The notes beneath the pieces were generated by a model that was given only the letters and a program-made list of their open reading frames with translations, ran no database searches and was not told the origin of the DNA. Shown piece by piece: positions 16,732 through 30,769 of a DNA stretch of 32,862 nucleotides. Origin of the DNA: an uncultured Verrucomicrobiota bacterium (GTDB taxonomy: Bacteria > Verrucomicrobiota > Verrucomicrobiia > Verrucomicrobiales > Akkermansiaceae); contig CALMKO010000027.1 in assembly GCA_937867415.1 (NCBI GenBank), positions 1 through 32,862 of the forward strand, in the 5' to 3' direction. Made by a program: the position numbers and the translations under genes. Within the stretch, counting starts at the first letter, position 1, and each line of letters opens with the position of its first letter.

Positions 16732-17742
16732 ATGCGCTACCTCATTCCATTCCTCATTTCCCCGTTGGTCTTCGCCCATCCTGAATCAGGCACCCAGCCG
16801 GGGGACTCCCCGCACAGCGCCGTGCGGACGGGAAATGGCGCGTGGACTTACGAGGCGGTTCCGCATTGGGGCGAGCTGCCGGATGGCAAGATCATCGGGC
16901 CCACTCACGGCGGAGTCGTGGTCGATAACGATAGCGGCTTGATCTACGCATCCACGGACTCGGAACTCTCACTGCTGGTCTATCAGCCGGATGGCAAGCT
17001 CCTCCGCACCATCGCCCCCGAGTGCCAGGGATTCCACGCGATGGCGATCACCAAGGAAAATGGCAAGACCGCCATCTTCGGCGCACAACTCAATGGCAAC
17101 AAACCTCCACAGCGAATCTGCAAGATCGATACCGATGGGAAGATCTTGTTGGAGATTCCTAATGCCGGCACCGGCGAGGTTGCGGGCGGATGGAAGGGGC
17201 TCACCGCCGTGGCCGTGGCACCCGACGGCAGGATCTTCGCCGCGACTGGCTACGGGGCGCAGATCATCCATCAATTCGACGCCTCGGGCAAATTGCTGAA
17301 ATCCTTCGGCAGCAAGGGTGAGGATGAAAAGCAATTCAACACGCCGCATGGACTTGCGGTGGATACCCGATTTGGAGAACCCCGCCTGCTCGTTGCGGAC
17401 CGGGAAAAGCGCCGACTCGTCCACTTCGACCTTGAGGGAAACTGGCTCGGCGTTCACGCAAGCATGCTCCGCCGCCCCTGCGCAATCAGCATTCTAGGCG
17501 ACCACATCGCCATCGCAGAACTTGAGGCCCGCGTCACCATTCTCGACAAAACAGGCACCCCGGTCGCCTTCCTCGGCGACAATCCGGACAAGTCCCAGTG
17601 GGCGAAGTTCCCGGTTCCACCAACCGAAATGCAGCTTGGGATCTTCACCGCCCCCCACGGCCTGAGCTTTGACAAGGATGGAAATCTCTACGTCGAGGAT
17701 TGGAATAAAACCGGCCGCCTCACCAAGTTGAAAAAACAATAA
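16732..17742 (+). CDS. Exported NHL-repeat beta-propeller protein
   Basis: A 336-aa protein. The ATG at 16732 is chosen because it begins a signal peptide (MRYLIPFLISPLVFA, cut before HPESG); the frame is open further upstream but with charged, non-signal sequence. The mature part has repeating blades of the NHL type: DNDSGLIYASTDSELSLLVYQPDGKLL, VAVAPDGRIFAATGYGAQIIHQFDASGKLL, HGLAVD...LLVADREKRRLVHFDLEGNWL, HGLSFDKDGNLYVEDWNKTGR. Each has the xGxIxVxD-like strand followed by V-x-x-F-D-x-x-G. Such propellers bind partners or, in some cases, act as lactonases; no catalytic set is evident here. It is divergent from rrf2 and 63 bases upstream of the helicase. Confidence 0.8.
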   Translation: MRYLIPFLISPLVFAHPESGTQPGDSPHSAVRTGNGAWTYEAVPHWGELPDGKIIGPTHGGVVVDNDSGLIYASTDSELSLLVYQPDGKLLRTIAPECQGFHAMAITKENGKTAIFGAQLNGNKPPQRICKIDTDGKILLEIPNAGTGEVAGGWKGLTAVAVAPDGRIFAATGYGAQIIHQFDASGKLLKSFGSKGEDEKQFNTPHGLAVDTRFGEPRLLVADREKRRLVHFDLEGNWLGVHASMLRRPCAISILGDHIAIAELEARVTILDKTGTPVAFLGDNPDKSQWAKFPVPPTEMQLGIFTAPHGLSFDKDGNLYVEDWNKTGRLTKLKKQ

Positions 17743-17805
17743 ATCACCCCGAGGGAATTCTGCGGATTGCCAGCATCCCATTTCACAGCAAGGATGCAGC
17801 ACCGC

Positions 17806-19848
17806 ATGGCCCGTCAATACACTCTCCACCGTCCACAGGCCGTCGCTACATCTGGCATCGACTACGTGGCGGCTCTCAATGCCGAGCAGTATCAAGCCGT
17901 CTCCTCCCCGCCCGGCAAGGCCTTGGTCATCGCGGGGGCGGGCTCGGGAAAAACCCGGACACTCACTTACCGCGTCGCTTGGCTGCTCGACCATGGAATC
18001 GAGGCAAAGCAGGTCCTGCTCCTGACGTTTACCAACAAGGCAGCGCGGGAAATGATCGAGCGCGTTCGCGATTTGGTGCCGCATGACACCTCGGACTTGT
18101 GGGCTGGCACTTTCCACTCGATCGGCAGCCGCATCCTCCGCCGCCACGCGGATGATCTCGGCTTCACCCGCTCATTTTCCATCCTCGACCGCGACGATCA
18201 GAAATCCCTGCTCTCATCCGTCATCGCCAGCTGTGACATCGACACCAAGGAGCGCCGCTTCCCCAAGCCCGATGTGCTCGCCTCACTGTTCAGCCTGATC
18301 GAAAACACGGGAGCTTCCCTCGAAGAGGTCATCGCCGCGCGCTATGATCATTTCTATGACTGGACGGAAAAAATCGAACTCGTCCGCACCGGCTACATCA
18401 CCAAAAAACTGGAGACAAACTCCATGGATTTTGATGATTTGTTAGTCATGACCGTGCGCTTGTTCGAAGAACGCCCCGACGTGCTCGAACTCTATCAGCA
18501 GAAGTTCCGCCACGTCCTGGTGGACGAGTATCAAGACACCAACTCCGTGCAAGGACGGATGATCGATCTACTCGTGGGCGAGACCAGCAGCTTGATGGCC
18601 GTGGGTGACGACGCCCAGTCCATCTACTCATGGCGCGGCGCGGATGTGGACCACATCCTCAGTTTTCAAAGACGCTACCGCGGAGCCAAGTTATTTACGA
18701 TCGAGACCAACTACCGCAGTGTTCCGGAGATTTTAGAGCTCTCCAACGCCGCGATCCGTGCGAACTCCGGCCGCTTTGAAAAAGATCTCAACGCCTCGCG
18801 CGAAGGCCTGGGAGTGCGGCCCGCCTTGGTCGCGCTTGAAGACCCGCGCAGCCAGGCCGCCTTTGTCGCCCAGCGGATCTTGGAACTGAGGGACGAAGGC
18901 GTGCCTCTTGAAGAAATGGCCGTGCTCTATCGCGCCCATTTCCAGAGTCTGGAGATCCAAATGGAGCTCACCGTCCGCGGGATTCCGTTCTCCATCACCA
19001 GCGGCCTGCGGTTTTTCGAGCAGGCTCACATCAAGGACATCTCCGCCTTCATGCGCTTCGTCGTCAATCGCCGGGATGAGGTGAGCTTCCTCCGGATGAT
19101 CAACCTGCTCCCCGGCTGCGGCCCCGTAGCCGCGCAGAAGTTGTGGACCGAATGGCTCAAAAGCGGTTGGGCCACCCGGGAGGAACTGCCACCGAAGTGG
19201 TCGGAGCTCCTGCTCACTTTCAAGATCCCCAAGAAGGCCACCAAACATTGGCAACAACTTTGTTATGTGATGGACGAGCTCACCCCTGGCGGCGTCTTTG
19301 CACGACCCTCGGACATGATCTTCAGCATCCTGGAAGGAATCTATGATGAATACCTCCAGGCCAGTTTCGAGAATTTTGAAAATCGCCGCAACGACATCGA
19401 GCAACTCTCCCAATACGGCGGCACCTTCGATGACATCCTCGAATTCCTCGCCCAGCTTTCACTGATGAGCTCCGTCGATGGCGAACCCAAGGGTGACAAG
19501 TCGGAACCCACTGGGGAGAAAATCACCCTCTCATCGATCCATCAAGCGAAGGGACTTGAGTGGAAGGCCGTCTTTCTCGTCTGGCTTGTCGATGGCCAAT
19601 TCCCAAACGGCCGCATCCTCGAAGCCGACGACTTAAACATGTTAGAGGAAGAGCGGCGCCTTTTCTACGTGGCGCTGACCCGAGCCAAGGACGATCTCTA
19701 CCTCACCTACCCGATGATGAATCCCAAGTCCTACTCCGGAGACATCATCTGCCGCCCGTCGCGCTTCCTGGAGGACTTCCCCGCAGAGCTCGTTGAAGAA
19801 TGGCAAGTCGGAGACGCGGACGCATGGAGCGAGGACGAACCCTTCTAA
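17806..19848 (+). CDS. UvrD/PcrA/Rep-family DNA helicase
   Basis: A superfamily-1A 3'-5' helicase of about 680 aa, acting in DNA repair or replication restart. In order: Q motif LNAEQYQAV, Walker A GAGSGKT (44-50), motif Ia TFTNKAA, TFHSIGSRILRRHA, motif II DEYQDTN (from 240), motif III VGDDAQSIYSWRGAD, motif IV ETNYRS, motif V SSIHQAKGLEW, motif VI EEERRLFYVALTRAKD. All are intact. The open frame starts at a TTG at 17767; ATGs at 17794 and 17806 are likelier, and AAGGA at 17790-17794 favours 17806. The C-terminal tail after motif VI is short, lacking the extended Tudor-like tail of PcrA, which leaves UvrD, PcrA and Rep indistinguishable. Confidence 0.93.
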   Translation: MARQYTLHRPQAVATSGIDYVAALNAEQYQAVSSPPGKALVIAGAGSGKTRTLTYRVAWLLDHGIEAKQVLLLTFTNKAAREMIERVRDLVPHDTSDLWAGTFHSIGSRILRRHADDLGFTRSFSILDRDDQKSLLSSVIASCDIDTKERRFPKPDVLASLFSLIENTGASLEEVIAARYDHFYDWTEKIELVRTGYITKKLETNSMDFDDLLVMTVRLFEERPDVLELYQQKFRHVLVDEYQDTNSVQGRMIDLLVGETSSLMAVGDDAQSIYSWRGADVDHILSFQRRYRGAKLFTIETNYRSVPEILELSNAAIRANSGRFEKDLNASREGLGVRPALVALEDPRSQAAFVAQRILELRDEGVPLEEMAVLYRAHFQSLEIQMELTVRGIPFSITSGLRFFEQAHIKDISAFMRFVVNRRDEVSFLRMINLLPGCGPVAAQKLWTEWLKSGWATREELPPKWSELLLTFKIPKKATKHWQQLCYVMDELTPGGVFARPSDMIFSILEGIYDEYLQASFENFENRRNDIEQLSQYGGTFDDILEFLAQLSLMSSVDGEPKGDKSEPTGEKITLSSIHQAKGLEWKAVFLVWLVDGQFPNGRILEADDLNMLEEERRLFYVALTRAKDDLYLTYPMMNPKSYSGDIICRPSRFLEDFPAELVEEWQVGDADAWSEDEPF

Positions 19849-19867
19849 CTGACAAGCCCGTCCGCGA

Positions 19868-21742
19868 TCAGAGATACTTCATGAATGCCGTATACACCTC
19901 GGACGGAATGTCGAGCAGGGCGTAATCCTTGGATGAGACAAACAACAGACTCTGCCTGCCTTTTCCTAACAACTCATTGTCAGACCCGAAAATCTGATGC
20001 TCGAGCGTACAGAATTTACGGTTGAAGTCCGCCACGCGGATCTTCACCGTGATGGTGTCGAACTCACGCGCCTCCCGCACGAACTTGTGCTCGAAGGAGC
20101 GGGTGAGGATGTAGAACTTCGTCGTTTTCAAGTCGAAGTCCGGCATTGCCTTGTTGAAGAAAAGCTCGCGGGTCTTGCCGACATACATGCCATACATTCC
20201 GAAATAGACATTTCCCACCGAGTTCGTATCGGCATAGGTGGCAATCATCGAGTAAACAAACCACTTGTCCTCGAAATGTCCGCCCAGCGCATGCCCATCC
20301 TGCGGAGGAGAAACCTCGGAACCGGTCACCACGCTTGCCGTCTTGGCAATCGCCTTGATGGCGGGGATCTCCGAGGCGGCTTCGATCACCTCACCCGCCT
20401 TTTCAGTCACCACCCGCAGAAGATCCGCATTGAAAACCAGCCAGACCACATAAACCAAGGGCAGGATGGCCCCCAGAATCAACAAAGGCGTCTGACTTGT
20501 CATATAGCCAAACGCGAAAACCACCAATGAAACGCTGGACATCATGAACATCCGGATCTGAGGCAAGGGCTGTTGTGAATTCGGAACGTAGCAGCGGGCG
20601 ATCGCCAAAGCGGCGTAACCGACGAAGAAGGATGCGTAGAACACCATGAAATACTCAAGCTGCAGCCTCGCGAGGATACCCAGCGAGGTGATCACCCCGA
20701 CCACGAAAAAAGTCGGCACGGGAGATCCGAGAATCTGCTTCGGAATCAAGGAAATGAGCATATTGTCACTTTTCTCGACATTCTTTTCCAAGAACCACTT
20801 CAAGGCGATGTAGCCGCTATCCAGCGTGGTGAGGGCACAAATTCCAAGGAAGGTGAAATAGGCCGTCCTCATGACCCCCTCCGCACCTGGGTTCCTTTGG
20901 AAATACTGGGTCACCAAATCATGGGCATAACGGAAGGTATCCAGCCCCTCGTTGGTGGCGAACTGACTGCCATCCACCCTCATCACCCACATCGCAAGAC
21001 AGCCGTGGAACAACAACATCAGGAAAAAGATGATTCCGCCGAAAAGGTAACTCGCGCGGATGGATGTTTTCTCACGGTGAATCTGGATCGCCCGCTGCCA
21101 ATGCTGAAGATCCAGCCAGGGCCCGACCAACAACCCGATCACCAAGGGAACCGCATAACCGAAAAACCTCGCTCCCCTCCATTCGTCCTGGAAGGGAGAA
21201 GTCCACTGAAAGGGTTCCGGTGAAAATGGATTCAAATTGAATAGAATCGTCGCCACGCAAATCACCAGCAAACCGCCCAGAAGCCCATGGCTCAGCTTGA
21301 TTTTTGCAATTCCGAACTCCTCTCCGAGAAGGCAACCCGCCGCCAGGATCACAAACACGATCAGACAGAGGTAAATCGCCAGCAGTGGCCCGGTGGCAAG
21401 ATTCAGCGGAACAAACAGGTATTTCACCAGCGCGAAAACCGTCAACGAAAGCGCTACAATCTGATAAAGATACAGAATCAGCCGGAATGGCTTGGAAAAC
21501 TTGTCGAAGAAAATCGCCAAGGATTCCTGCCCGCCCTGATGGCTTTTGGCAACATTCTGGGTCAAAAGCCCGAACAACATGAGCCCCAGGGCATTAGGAA
21601 TGGCAAACATCAGCAGTCCCTGAAGCCCGAACATGAAAGTCATCTGCACGCTGAAAAACAACCCCAAGCCCCACATCCAGGATAGTGCCACGGAATTCCC
21701 CCAAAGGACTGCGTTCAACCAGCGAAAGTTCATAAAGTTCAT
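19868..21742 (-). CDS. Transporter-like membrane protein fused to hot-dog thioesterase domain
   Basis: A 624-aa two-part protein. Residues about 1-440 carry about 12 hydrophobic segments and look like a sodium:solute-symporter or related LeuT-fold transporter (WGNSVALSWMWGLGLFFSVQ near the start; CALTTLDSGYIALKW in the middle). A linker of about 50 residues follows. Residues about 491-624 form a hot-dog domain (IATYADTNSVGNVYFGMY, GKTRELFF) resembling acyl thioesterases of the 4-hydroxybenzoyl-CoA/YbgC type, and most of all the TNxVGNVYY...GRCRE style of enediyne-polyketide thioesterases; N507 and R525 match residues I recall as important there. The ATG at 21742 is preferred over a TTG ten codons upstream, because GAAGG lies 7 bases before it. 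No polyketide genes lie nearby. Transported substrate and thioester are unknown. Confidence 0.78.
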   Translation of the reverse strand: MNFMNFRWLNAVLWGNSVALSWMWGLGLFFSVQMTFMFGLQGLLMFAIPNALGLMLFGLLTQNVAKSHQGGQESLAIFFDKFSKPFRLILYLYQIVALSLTVFALVKYLFVPLNLATGPLLAIYLCLIVFVILAAGCLLGEEFGIAKIKLSHGLLGGLLVICVATILFNLNPFSPEPFQWTSPFQDEWRGARFFGYAVPLVIGLLVGPWLDLQHWQRAIQIHREKTSIRASYLFGGIIFFLMLLFHGCLAMWVMRVDGSQFATNEGLDTFRYAHDLVTQYFQRNPGAEGVMRTAYFTFLGICALTTLDSGYIALKWFLEKNVEKSDNMLISLIPKQILGSPVPTFFVVGVITSLGILARLQLEYFMVFYASFFVGYAALAIARCYVPNSQQPLPQIRMFMMSSVSLVVFAFGYMTSQTPLLILGAILPLVYVVWLVFNADLLRVVTEKAGEVIEAASEIPAIKAIAKTASVVTGSEVSPPQDGHALGGHFEDKWFVYSMIATYADTNSVGNVYFGMYGMYVGKTRELFFNKAMPDFDLKTTKFYILTRSFEHKFVREAREFDTITVKIRVADFNRKFCTLEHQIFGSDNELLGKGRQSLLFVSSKDYALLDIPSEVYTAFMKYL

Positions 21743-21869
21743 CAGGAAACCTTCGATTTGCCCCTGCGGCAAGCTAGATTCTTTTCCTTCTACCGAGAAT
21801 TACCATTGAAGCCGCCCGAGCGACCCTCTTTACTTCCCGAGCACCCATCAACGGCAGCCCCACCATTTC
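21743..21869. promoter_or_regulatory. Divergent promoter region
   Basis: 127 bases between two divergent starts (thioesterase fusion and PpiD-like gene) must hold both promoters. I see no clear hairpin, repeat or consensus -35/-10 pair; the upstream part on the minus side includes a Shine-Dalgarno-like GAAGG for the thioesterase fusion. Confidence 0.3.
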
Positions 21870-23537
21870 ATGATTGAAAACCTCCGCAAATACACCGGCC
21901 TGATCATCATCACCTTTGTGATCTTGTTCATCAGCTTCTTCTTCCTCGACACCAGCTCCATGCGGAATGCGGGCAGCGGCCAAGCCATCTTGAAGATCGC
22001 AGGGCGCACCTACAACGACAAGGAATTCAAAATCCTCGGCGAATCCTCCATGGAGCTCGCCTCGGGACTCGCTCGCTCCGGTGACTTCGGTATTTACCAA
22101 TTCCTCATGGGACTCTCCACAGGTGCCACCGGCCAGGATGATGCACCCGAGAAATTCTTCATCGGCCGGATGATCCTGCGCGAGGCCAAGACCGAGTTCG
22201 GAGTTTTCCCCGGCGACGAGGAGATCTCCAAATACCTCCGTGGCCTCCGTGCTTTCACCGGCCCCGATGGCAAGTTCAACGCGGAAACCTACCAAAACTT
22301 CATCTCCAAATATCTCGGCCGCCTCGGCTTGACCGAAAAAGACCTCCGCGAACTCGCCTCGGACGTGCTCGCCTCCCAAAAAATCAGCGCCATCGTCGGC
22401 TCCGGCCTCAACGTGGATCGCGACGCCGTCGCCAAAAACCTTGCCCTCGAAAACCAACAAATCTCCGGTGACGTCGCCCGACTGGCCATCGCCCCCTTCG
22501 AGGAGAAAATCAACCCCACCGAAGAGGAAATCAAAACCTACTGGGAGGGCATTTCCGACTCCTTCACCACCGAGCCGCGACGTAAATTCACCTACGTGAC
22601 CGTCACTCCAAACCTGCCCGAGGAACCCAAAGCAGAACCGGACGCCCCGGAATCCATCGCCGACGCCACCGCCTCGGAAGAGGCCAAAAAGGAAGCCGCC
22701 AAGAAAAAGGAGGAAGAAAAAGCCAAACGCGCCGCAGAACACGCCACCGCACGCCGCGCCAAGCAAATGGAGACGGACACCCTCGTCGACGACTTCCTCT
22801 TCGCCCTCGAACAGCAAAAAGGCGCGGGCTTCGAAGACCTCGCCAAGGCAAATGGCTGGCAGATCGTCACCTCCGAACTCTTCACCCGCAGCTCTCCTCC
22901 CAAGGACCTCGACGTCAACCTCCGCGCCTCCAGCCGCGGCGGCAAGGCGGTCGACCAACTGTTCCTCATCACCGAGACTTCCGACCCATTCTCAAAAATC
23001 TCGGAAGCCATCGCCATTGGAGAAAACCAATGGATCATCGCCCGCCTCGACGGCGAGGAAAAATCGCGCACCAAGACCTACGACGAAGCCCGCGCCGACG
23101 CCCGCGCCCAGCTCATCGAAGAAAAATCCGCAGAAGCTCTGAAAACCGCTGCCAATGAAGCGGTTACCAAAATCAAAACCCTCCTCGTCGCCGGCAAGAC
23201 CTTCGCCGATGCCGCCAAGGAAGCGGGCGTGCCCGACACCAAGTCCTTCGCCGCCATCACCAGCACCTACCGCCCCGACGAAGCAACCGAGCCGAAAAAC
23301 CTCTTCGAGGCCTCTAAAACCATCGATCCCGGCTCATTCGCAGACGTCATCCTCGAGTCCGACCGCGCCTTCATCCTCCACGTCGCCAAGCGTGAGGTCG
23401 TCAAAGCCGCTGATGCCGCAACCCGCATCGAGAGCGAAGTCACCTCCACGGGCAACAACAACGAGACCATCGCCTTCACATCATGGATGACTGCCCGCAC
23501 CGAAGCGGCCAAGGTCCAGCAGCTCTACAAACGCTAG
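21870..23537 (+). CDS. PpiD/SurA-like membrane-anchored chaperone
   Basis: A 555-aa protein with one N-terminal membrane anchor (about 9-27, TGLIIITFVILFISFFFL) preceded by a short cytosolic MIENLRKY, the PpiD layout. A SurA-N-like helical region follows (about 40-215: ILKIAGRTYNDKEFK, FFIGRMILREAKTEFGVFPGDEEI). The strand-like RKFTYVTVTP is followed by a highly charged Lys/Glu/Ala insert (about 255-300), then a region with two parvulin-like fragments (FLFALEQQKGAGFEDLAKANG and IKTLLVAGKTFADAAKEAG). A canonical parvulin active site is not obvious. It probably helps fold exported proteins at the periplasmic face. Being divergent from the thioesterase fusion and 37 bases upstream of a TPR gene, it likely leads its own transcript. 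Confidence 0.78.
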   Translation: MIENLRKYTGLIIITFVILFISFFFLDTSSMRNAGSGQAILKIAGRTYNDKEFKILGESSMELASGLARSGDFGIYQFLMGLSTGATGQDDAPEKFFIGRMILREAKTEFGVFPGDEEISKYLRGLRAFTGPDGKFNAETYQNFISKYLGRLGLTEKDLRELASDVLASQKISAIVGSGLNVDRDAVAKNLALENQQISGDVARLAIAPFEEKINPTEEEIKTYWEGISDSFTTEPRRKFTYVTVTPNLPEEPKAEPDAPESIADATASEEAKKEAAKKKEEEKAKRAAEHATARRAKQMETDTLVDDFLFALEQQKGAGFEDLAKANGWQIVTSELFTRSSPPKDLDVNLRASSRGGKAVDQLFLITETSDPFSKISEAIAIGENQWIIARLDGEEKSRTKTYDEARADARAQLIEEKSAEALKTAANEAVTKIKTLLVAGKTFADAAKEAGVPDTKSFAAITSTYRPDEATEPKNLFEASKTIDPGSFADVILESDRAFILHVAKREVVKAADAATRIESEVTSTGNNNETIAFTSWMTARTEAAKVQQLYKR

Positions 23538-23574
23538 GCACTGCCGACTTCGGCCACCCAGCAATACTCCCCGG

Positions 23575-23907
23575 ATGTCCGACGATCTCCAAAACCTCTT
23601 CGACGACGCAAACGGCCATCTCGCCTTGGGCGAATTGGACGAGGCCACCGCGCTCTATCGCCAATGCGTCGCGCTCGACCCGACGTTCTTCGACGCATGG
23701 CACGCGCTTGGCATGGCCCTGCTCAAGCAAGGAGAGGTCAAAGAAGCCATCGGCTGCGGTTTGCAATCGGTCACCCTCCAGCCCAACGACCTGCTCGCCT
23801 GGACCAGCCTCTCACAGATGTACGTCCGCGACGGAAACATTCCTGAAGCAGAATCCGCCAAAGGAAACGCCCGGATTCTATCCCTGGGCGGCAAGGTCGT
23901 CCGATAA
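23575..23907 (+). CDS. Small TPR protein
   Basis: A 110-aa protein built almost entirely of tetratricopeptide repeats: ANGHLALGELDEATALYRQCVALDP, DAWHALGMALLKQGEVKEAIGCGLQSVTLQP and LAWTSLSQMYVRDGNIPEAESAKGNA. TPR proteins act as docking surfaces. No signal peptide is seen, so it should be cytosolic. It starts 37 bases after the chaperone gene and ends 76 bases before the peptidase, all on one strand, so it may share their transcript. The partner is unknown. Confidence 0.75.
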   Translation: MSDDLQNLFDDANGHLALGELDEATALYRQCVALDPTFFDAWHALGMALLKQGEVKEAIGCGLQSVTLQPNDLLAWTSLSQMYVRDGNIPEAESAKGNARILSLGGKVVR

Positions 23908-23983
23908 GCCCCCCGCTCTGAATCCCGCCCGCTGCCGGTGAGAGAAAACGGCACCATTTCTGCTTCCCCGGTTTCAGGTTCCG

Positions 23984-25036
23984 ATGCCAAGTCAAGACAG
24001 CACCGATCTTTCCGAGTTTCTCGAAATCCTACAACAGCTCGTGCGCGAGCCATCCGTAGTGGGCACGGAAGATTCGTTTTTCAGGGTGTTGCGCCGCGAG
24101 TTGGAGGAGGTCAACGTGCACGTGGAGCGCCATCTGGGAGTTTTGGTCGCACGCGGCTCCAATCCTGCGAGCGTCATCCTCTCCGCCCACATCGACCGCC
24201 ACGGGTTGCTCTGCACGGGGCCGAACGAGTTCCAATACGCCGCCTTCATTGCCAGTAACCGCGGCGAGCTGACAGGTGACTCGGTTTCCGAGCAGATGAT
24301 GGCCTCCATCGCCGACCGCTTCACCGGTCAGCGCGTGCAAGCGCACCTTCCCTACACGGGAACTTATGTCGGGCAGGGAAAAATCTCATCCGGCCACCTG
24401 TGCCCGAACCGTCACAACCTGATCTTTGAAATCGAGGGGCTCGAGTTCTTGCAACCGGGAACGCCGGTCTCATTTTTGGATCGCCTCAAGGTGACACCTA
24501 CCCACCTTTCCGCCCAGCTCGACAACGTGCTGAGCGTGGCCTTGATCGTGCACCTGTTCCGCAACGGCTTTACCGGCACCGCCTTGTTTACGGCCCAGGA
24601 AGAGGCGGGGCGGAGTTGGCGCTACGCCCTCGCCTGGCTGCAACGCGAGTCGATCACGACGCGGCGCTTGTTAGTCCTGGATACCAGCCCCTACCCCACG
24701 CCCGAGGCGGCTGGAGAACAGGACCTCGTTTTGAGAAAAAAAGACGCGACCGCTTCGTTCGACGCCGACTTCACGGTGGAGATCCAGGACTTCTGCCGCG
24801 AACTGAAGATTCCCTATTCCTACAAGGACACGTGGATCGAAGCGCAAAACCTCAACCGCACCAAGCCGCTCTCGCTAGGCCGGACCGAGTTAGGCCGCCT
24901 GGTGGCTGCCACGGCTGGCCAGATCAATGGCACCACCCTGCAAATCCCAACCACCGGCTACCACACCGCAAGCGAGACCGCATCCCTCTCTTCGATTCGC
25001 GCCGCCATCCGGTTGCTGCGTTGTTTCGTTTCATAA
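23984..25036 (+). CDS. M42-type metal-dependent aminopeptidase
   Basis: A 350-aa cytosolic protein of the M42/M20-like dinuclear zinc peptidase fold. Ligand and catalytic residues are all in place: H69 and D71 in SAHIDRHG, bridging D180 in QLDNVLS, the catalytic and ligand glutamates E206/E207 in TAQEEAG, D233 in VLDTSPY and H327 in GYHTASE. M42 members trim N-terminal residues from peptides and often form tetrahedral dodecamers. The usual DDR after the bridging Asp is DNV here, and H-x-D-E is H-x-D-R, so the peptide specificity may differ from classic members or it may be a deacylase-like relative. Confidence 0.85.
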   Translation: MPSQDSTDLSEFLEILQQLVREPSVVGTEDSFFRVLRRELEEVNVHVERHLGVLVARGSNPASVILSAHIDRHGLLCTGPNEFQYAAFIASNRGELTGDSVSEQMMASIADRFTGQRVQAHLPYTGTYVGQGKISSGHLCPNRHNLIFEIEGLEFLQPGTPVSFLDRLKVTPTHLSAQLDNVLSVALIVHLFRNGFTGTALFTAQEEAGRSWRYALAWLQRESITTRRLLVLDTSPYPTPEAAGEQDLVLRKKDATASFDADFTVEIQDFCRELKIPYSYKDTWIEAQNLNRTKPLSLGRTELGRLVAATAGQINGTTLQIPTTGYHTASETASLSSIRAAIRLLRCFVS

Positions 25037-25135
25037 CCCCGGTCGGTGGCCGCCATGTGCGACCACCTCAGCCTTGTCCGCGGATTCCAGTTGGAACAGG
25101 AAATCCCCGGAAAAGCTGCCGGAAGACACGAGCGT

Positions 25136-27745
<2,610 letters not shown>

Positions 27746-27756
27746 GGTGTGGAAAG

Positions 27757-28068
27757 TTAATGGGTCATGAGGCAAGAGTCATGGGTGTCTGACTGTGGGC
27801 CGCTGGATTTGATGGAGGCGTTGAGGCGTTTGCGGAGGGATTCGACAAGTGAATCCCAGCTATAGTAACAAAACTTCTGCTTCTCCTTGTGGTGAAACCT
27901 GCCGTGGCCTTTGGAGATGTTTGCTGCGATGAAGCCAATCGAGCGCACGAACTGCATGCCGACGGTGTCCTTGGCCAGAAAGTCCCAATTGACCACCCAG
28001 CTCCAAACAATCTCCCCGCGACGCATCGCCTCGCGGTAGATTTCCAGATCGTTTAAAGATTTACTCAT
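27757..28068 (-). CDS. Four-helix-bundle protein (23S rRNA IVS-protein family)
   Basis: A 103-aa protein of the four-helix-bundle family first described from 23S rRNA intervening sequences and related in fold to the Avd protein of diversity-generating retroelements. Typical features are NDLEIYREAMRRGEIVW, MQFVRSIGFIAANISKGHGR, and KFCYYSWDSLVESLRKRL: family style R-x-x-x-S-I-x-x-N-I-x-E/K-G-x-G-R. The ATG at 28068 is chosen because it begins right before the conserved helix; an ATG at 28110, overlapping the gyrB stop, would add 14 residues coded by the flanking repeat. Its last ten residues, DTHDSCLMTH, are coded by the repeat on the other side. It lies between gyrB and gyrA, on the same strand, where most genomes have nothing. 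Function is unknown; it may bind RNA. Confidence 0.85.
   Translation of the reverse strand: MSKSLNDLEIYREAMRRGEIVWSWVVNWDFLAKDTVGMQFVRSIGFIAANISKGHGRFHHKEKQKFCYYSWDSLVESLRKRLNASIKSSGPQSDTHDSCLMTH
27762..27786. repeat. Repeat block at the gyrA side of the cassette
   Basis: Contains GGGTCATGAG (27762-27771) and GAGTCATGGGT (27776-27786). The second is a perfect 11-base inverted copy of 28079-28089 across the four-helix-bundle gene; the first matches 28073-28082 inverted at 9 of 10 bases. The block codes for the C-terminus of the four-helix-bundle protein. Confidence 0.6.
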
Positions 28069-28072
28069 ATCA

Positions 28073-28094
28073 CTCGTGACCCATGACTCGTGAC
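28073..28094. repeat. Repeat block at the gyrB side of the cassette
   Basis: Contains CTCGTGAC twice (28073-28080 and 28087-28094) separated by CCATGA, and ACCCATGACTC (28079-28089), the perfect inverse of 27776-27786. It begins right outside the four-helix-bundle start and ends next to the gyrB stop hairpin, so it looks like one end of an inserted unit of about 340 bases. Confidence 0.6.
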
Positions 28095-30715
<2,621 letters not shown>

Positions 30716-30769
30716 TCACCCCCGGAAATGGAACTTCAAATCATTAACAATCAATAGATTACATCACGT

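Noticed and set aside
19868-21742. Enediyne or polyketide biosynthetic cluster
   Set aside because: Only the thioesterase-like domain is present; no synthase, acyl carrier or tailoring genes lie around it.
21774-22958. 394-codon minus-strand frame opposite the PpiD-like gene
   Set aside because: Antisense shadow with low-complexity Gly/Phe/Glu runs.
27746-27775. Upstream TTG start for gyrA
   Set aside because: It would add ten residues coded by the cassette's repeat and overlap its gene; MSEANIKPIN fits the usual GyrA start.
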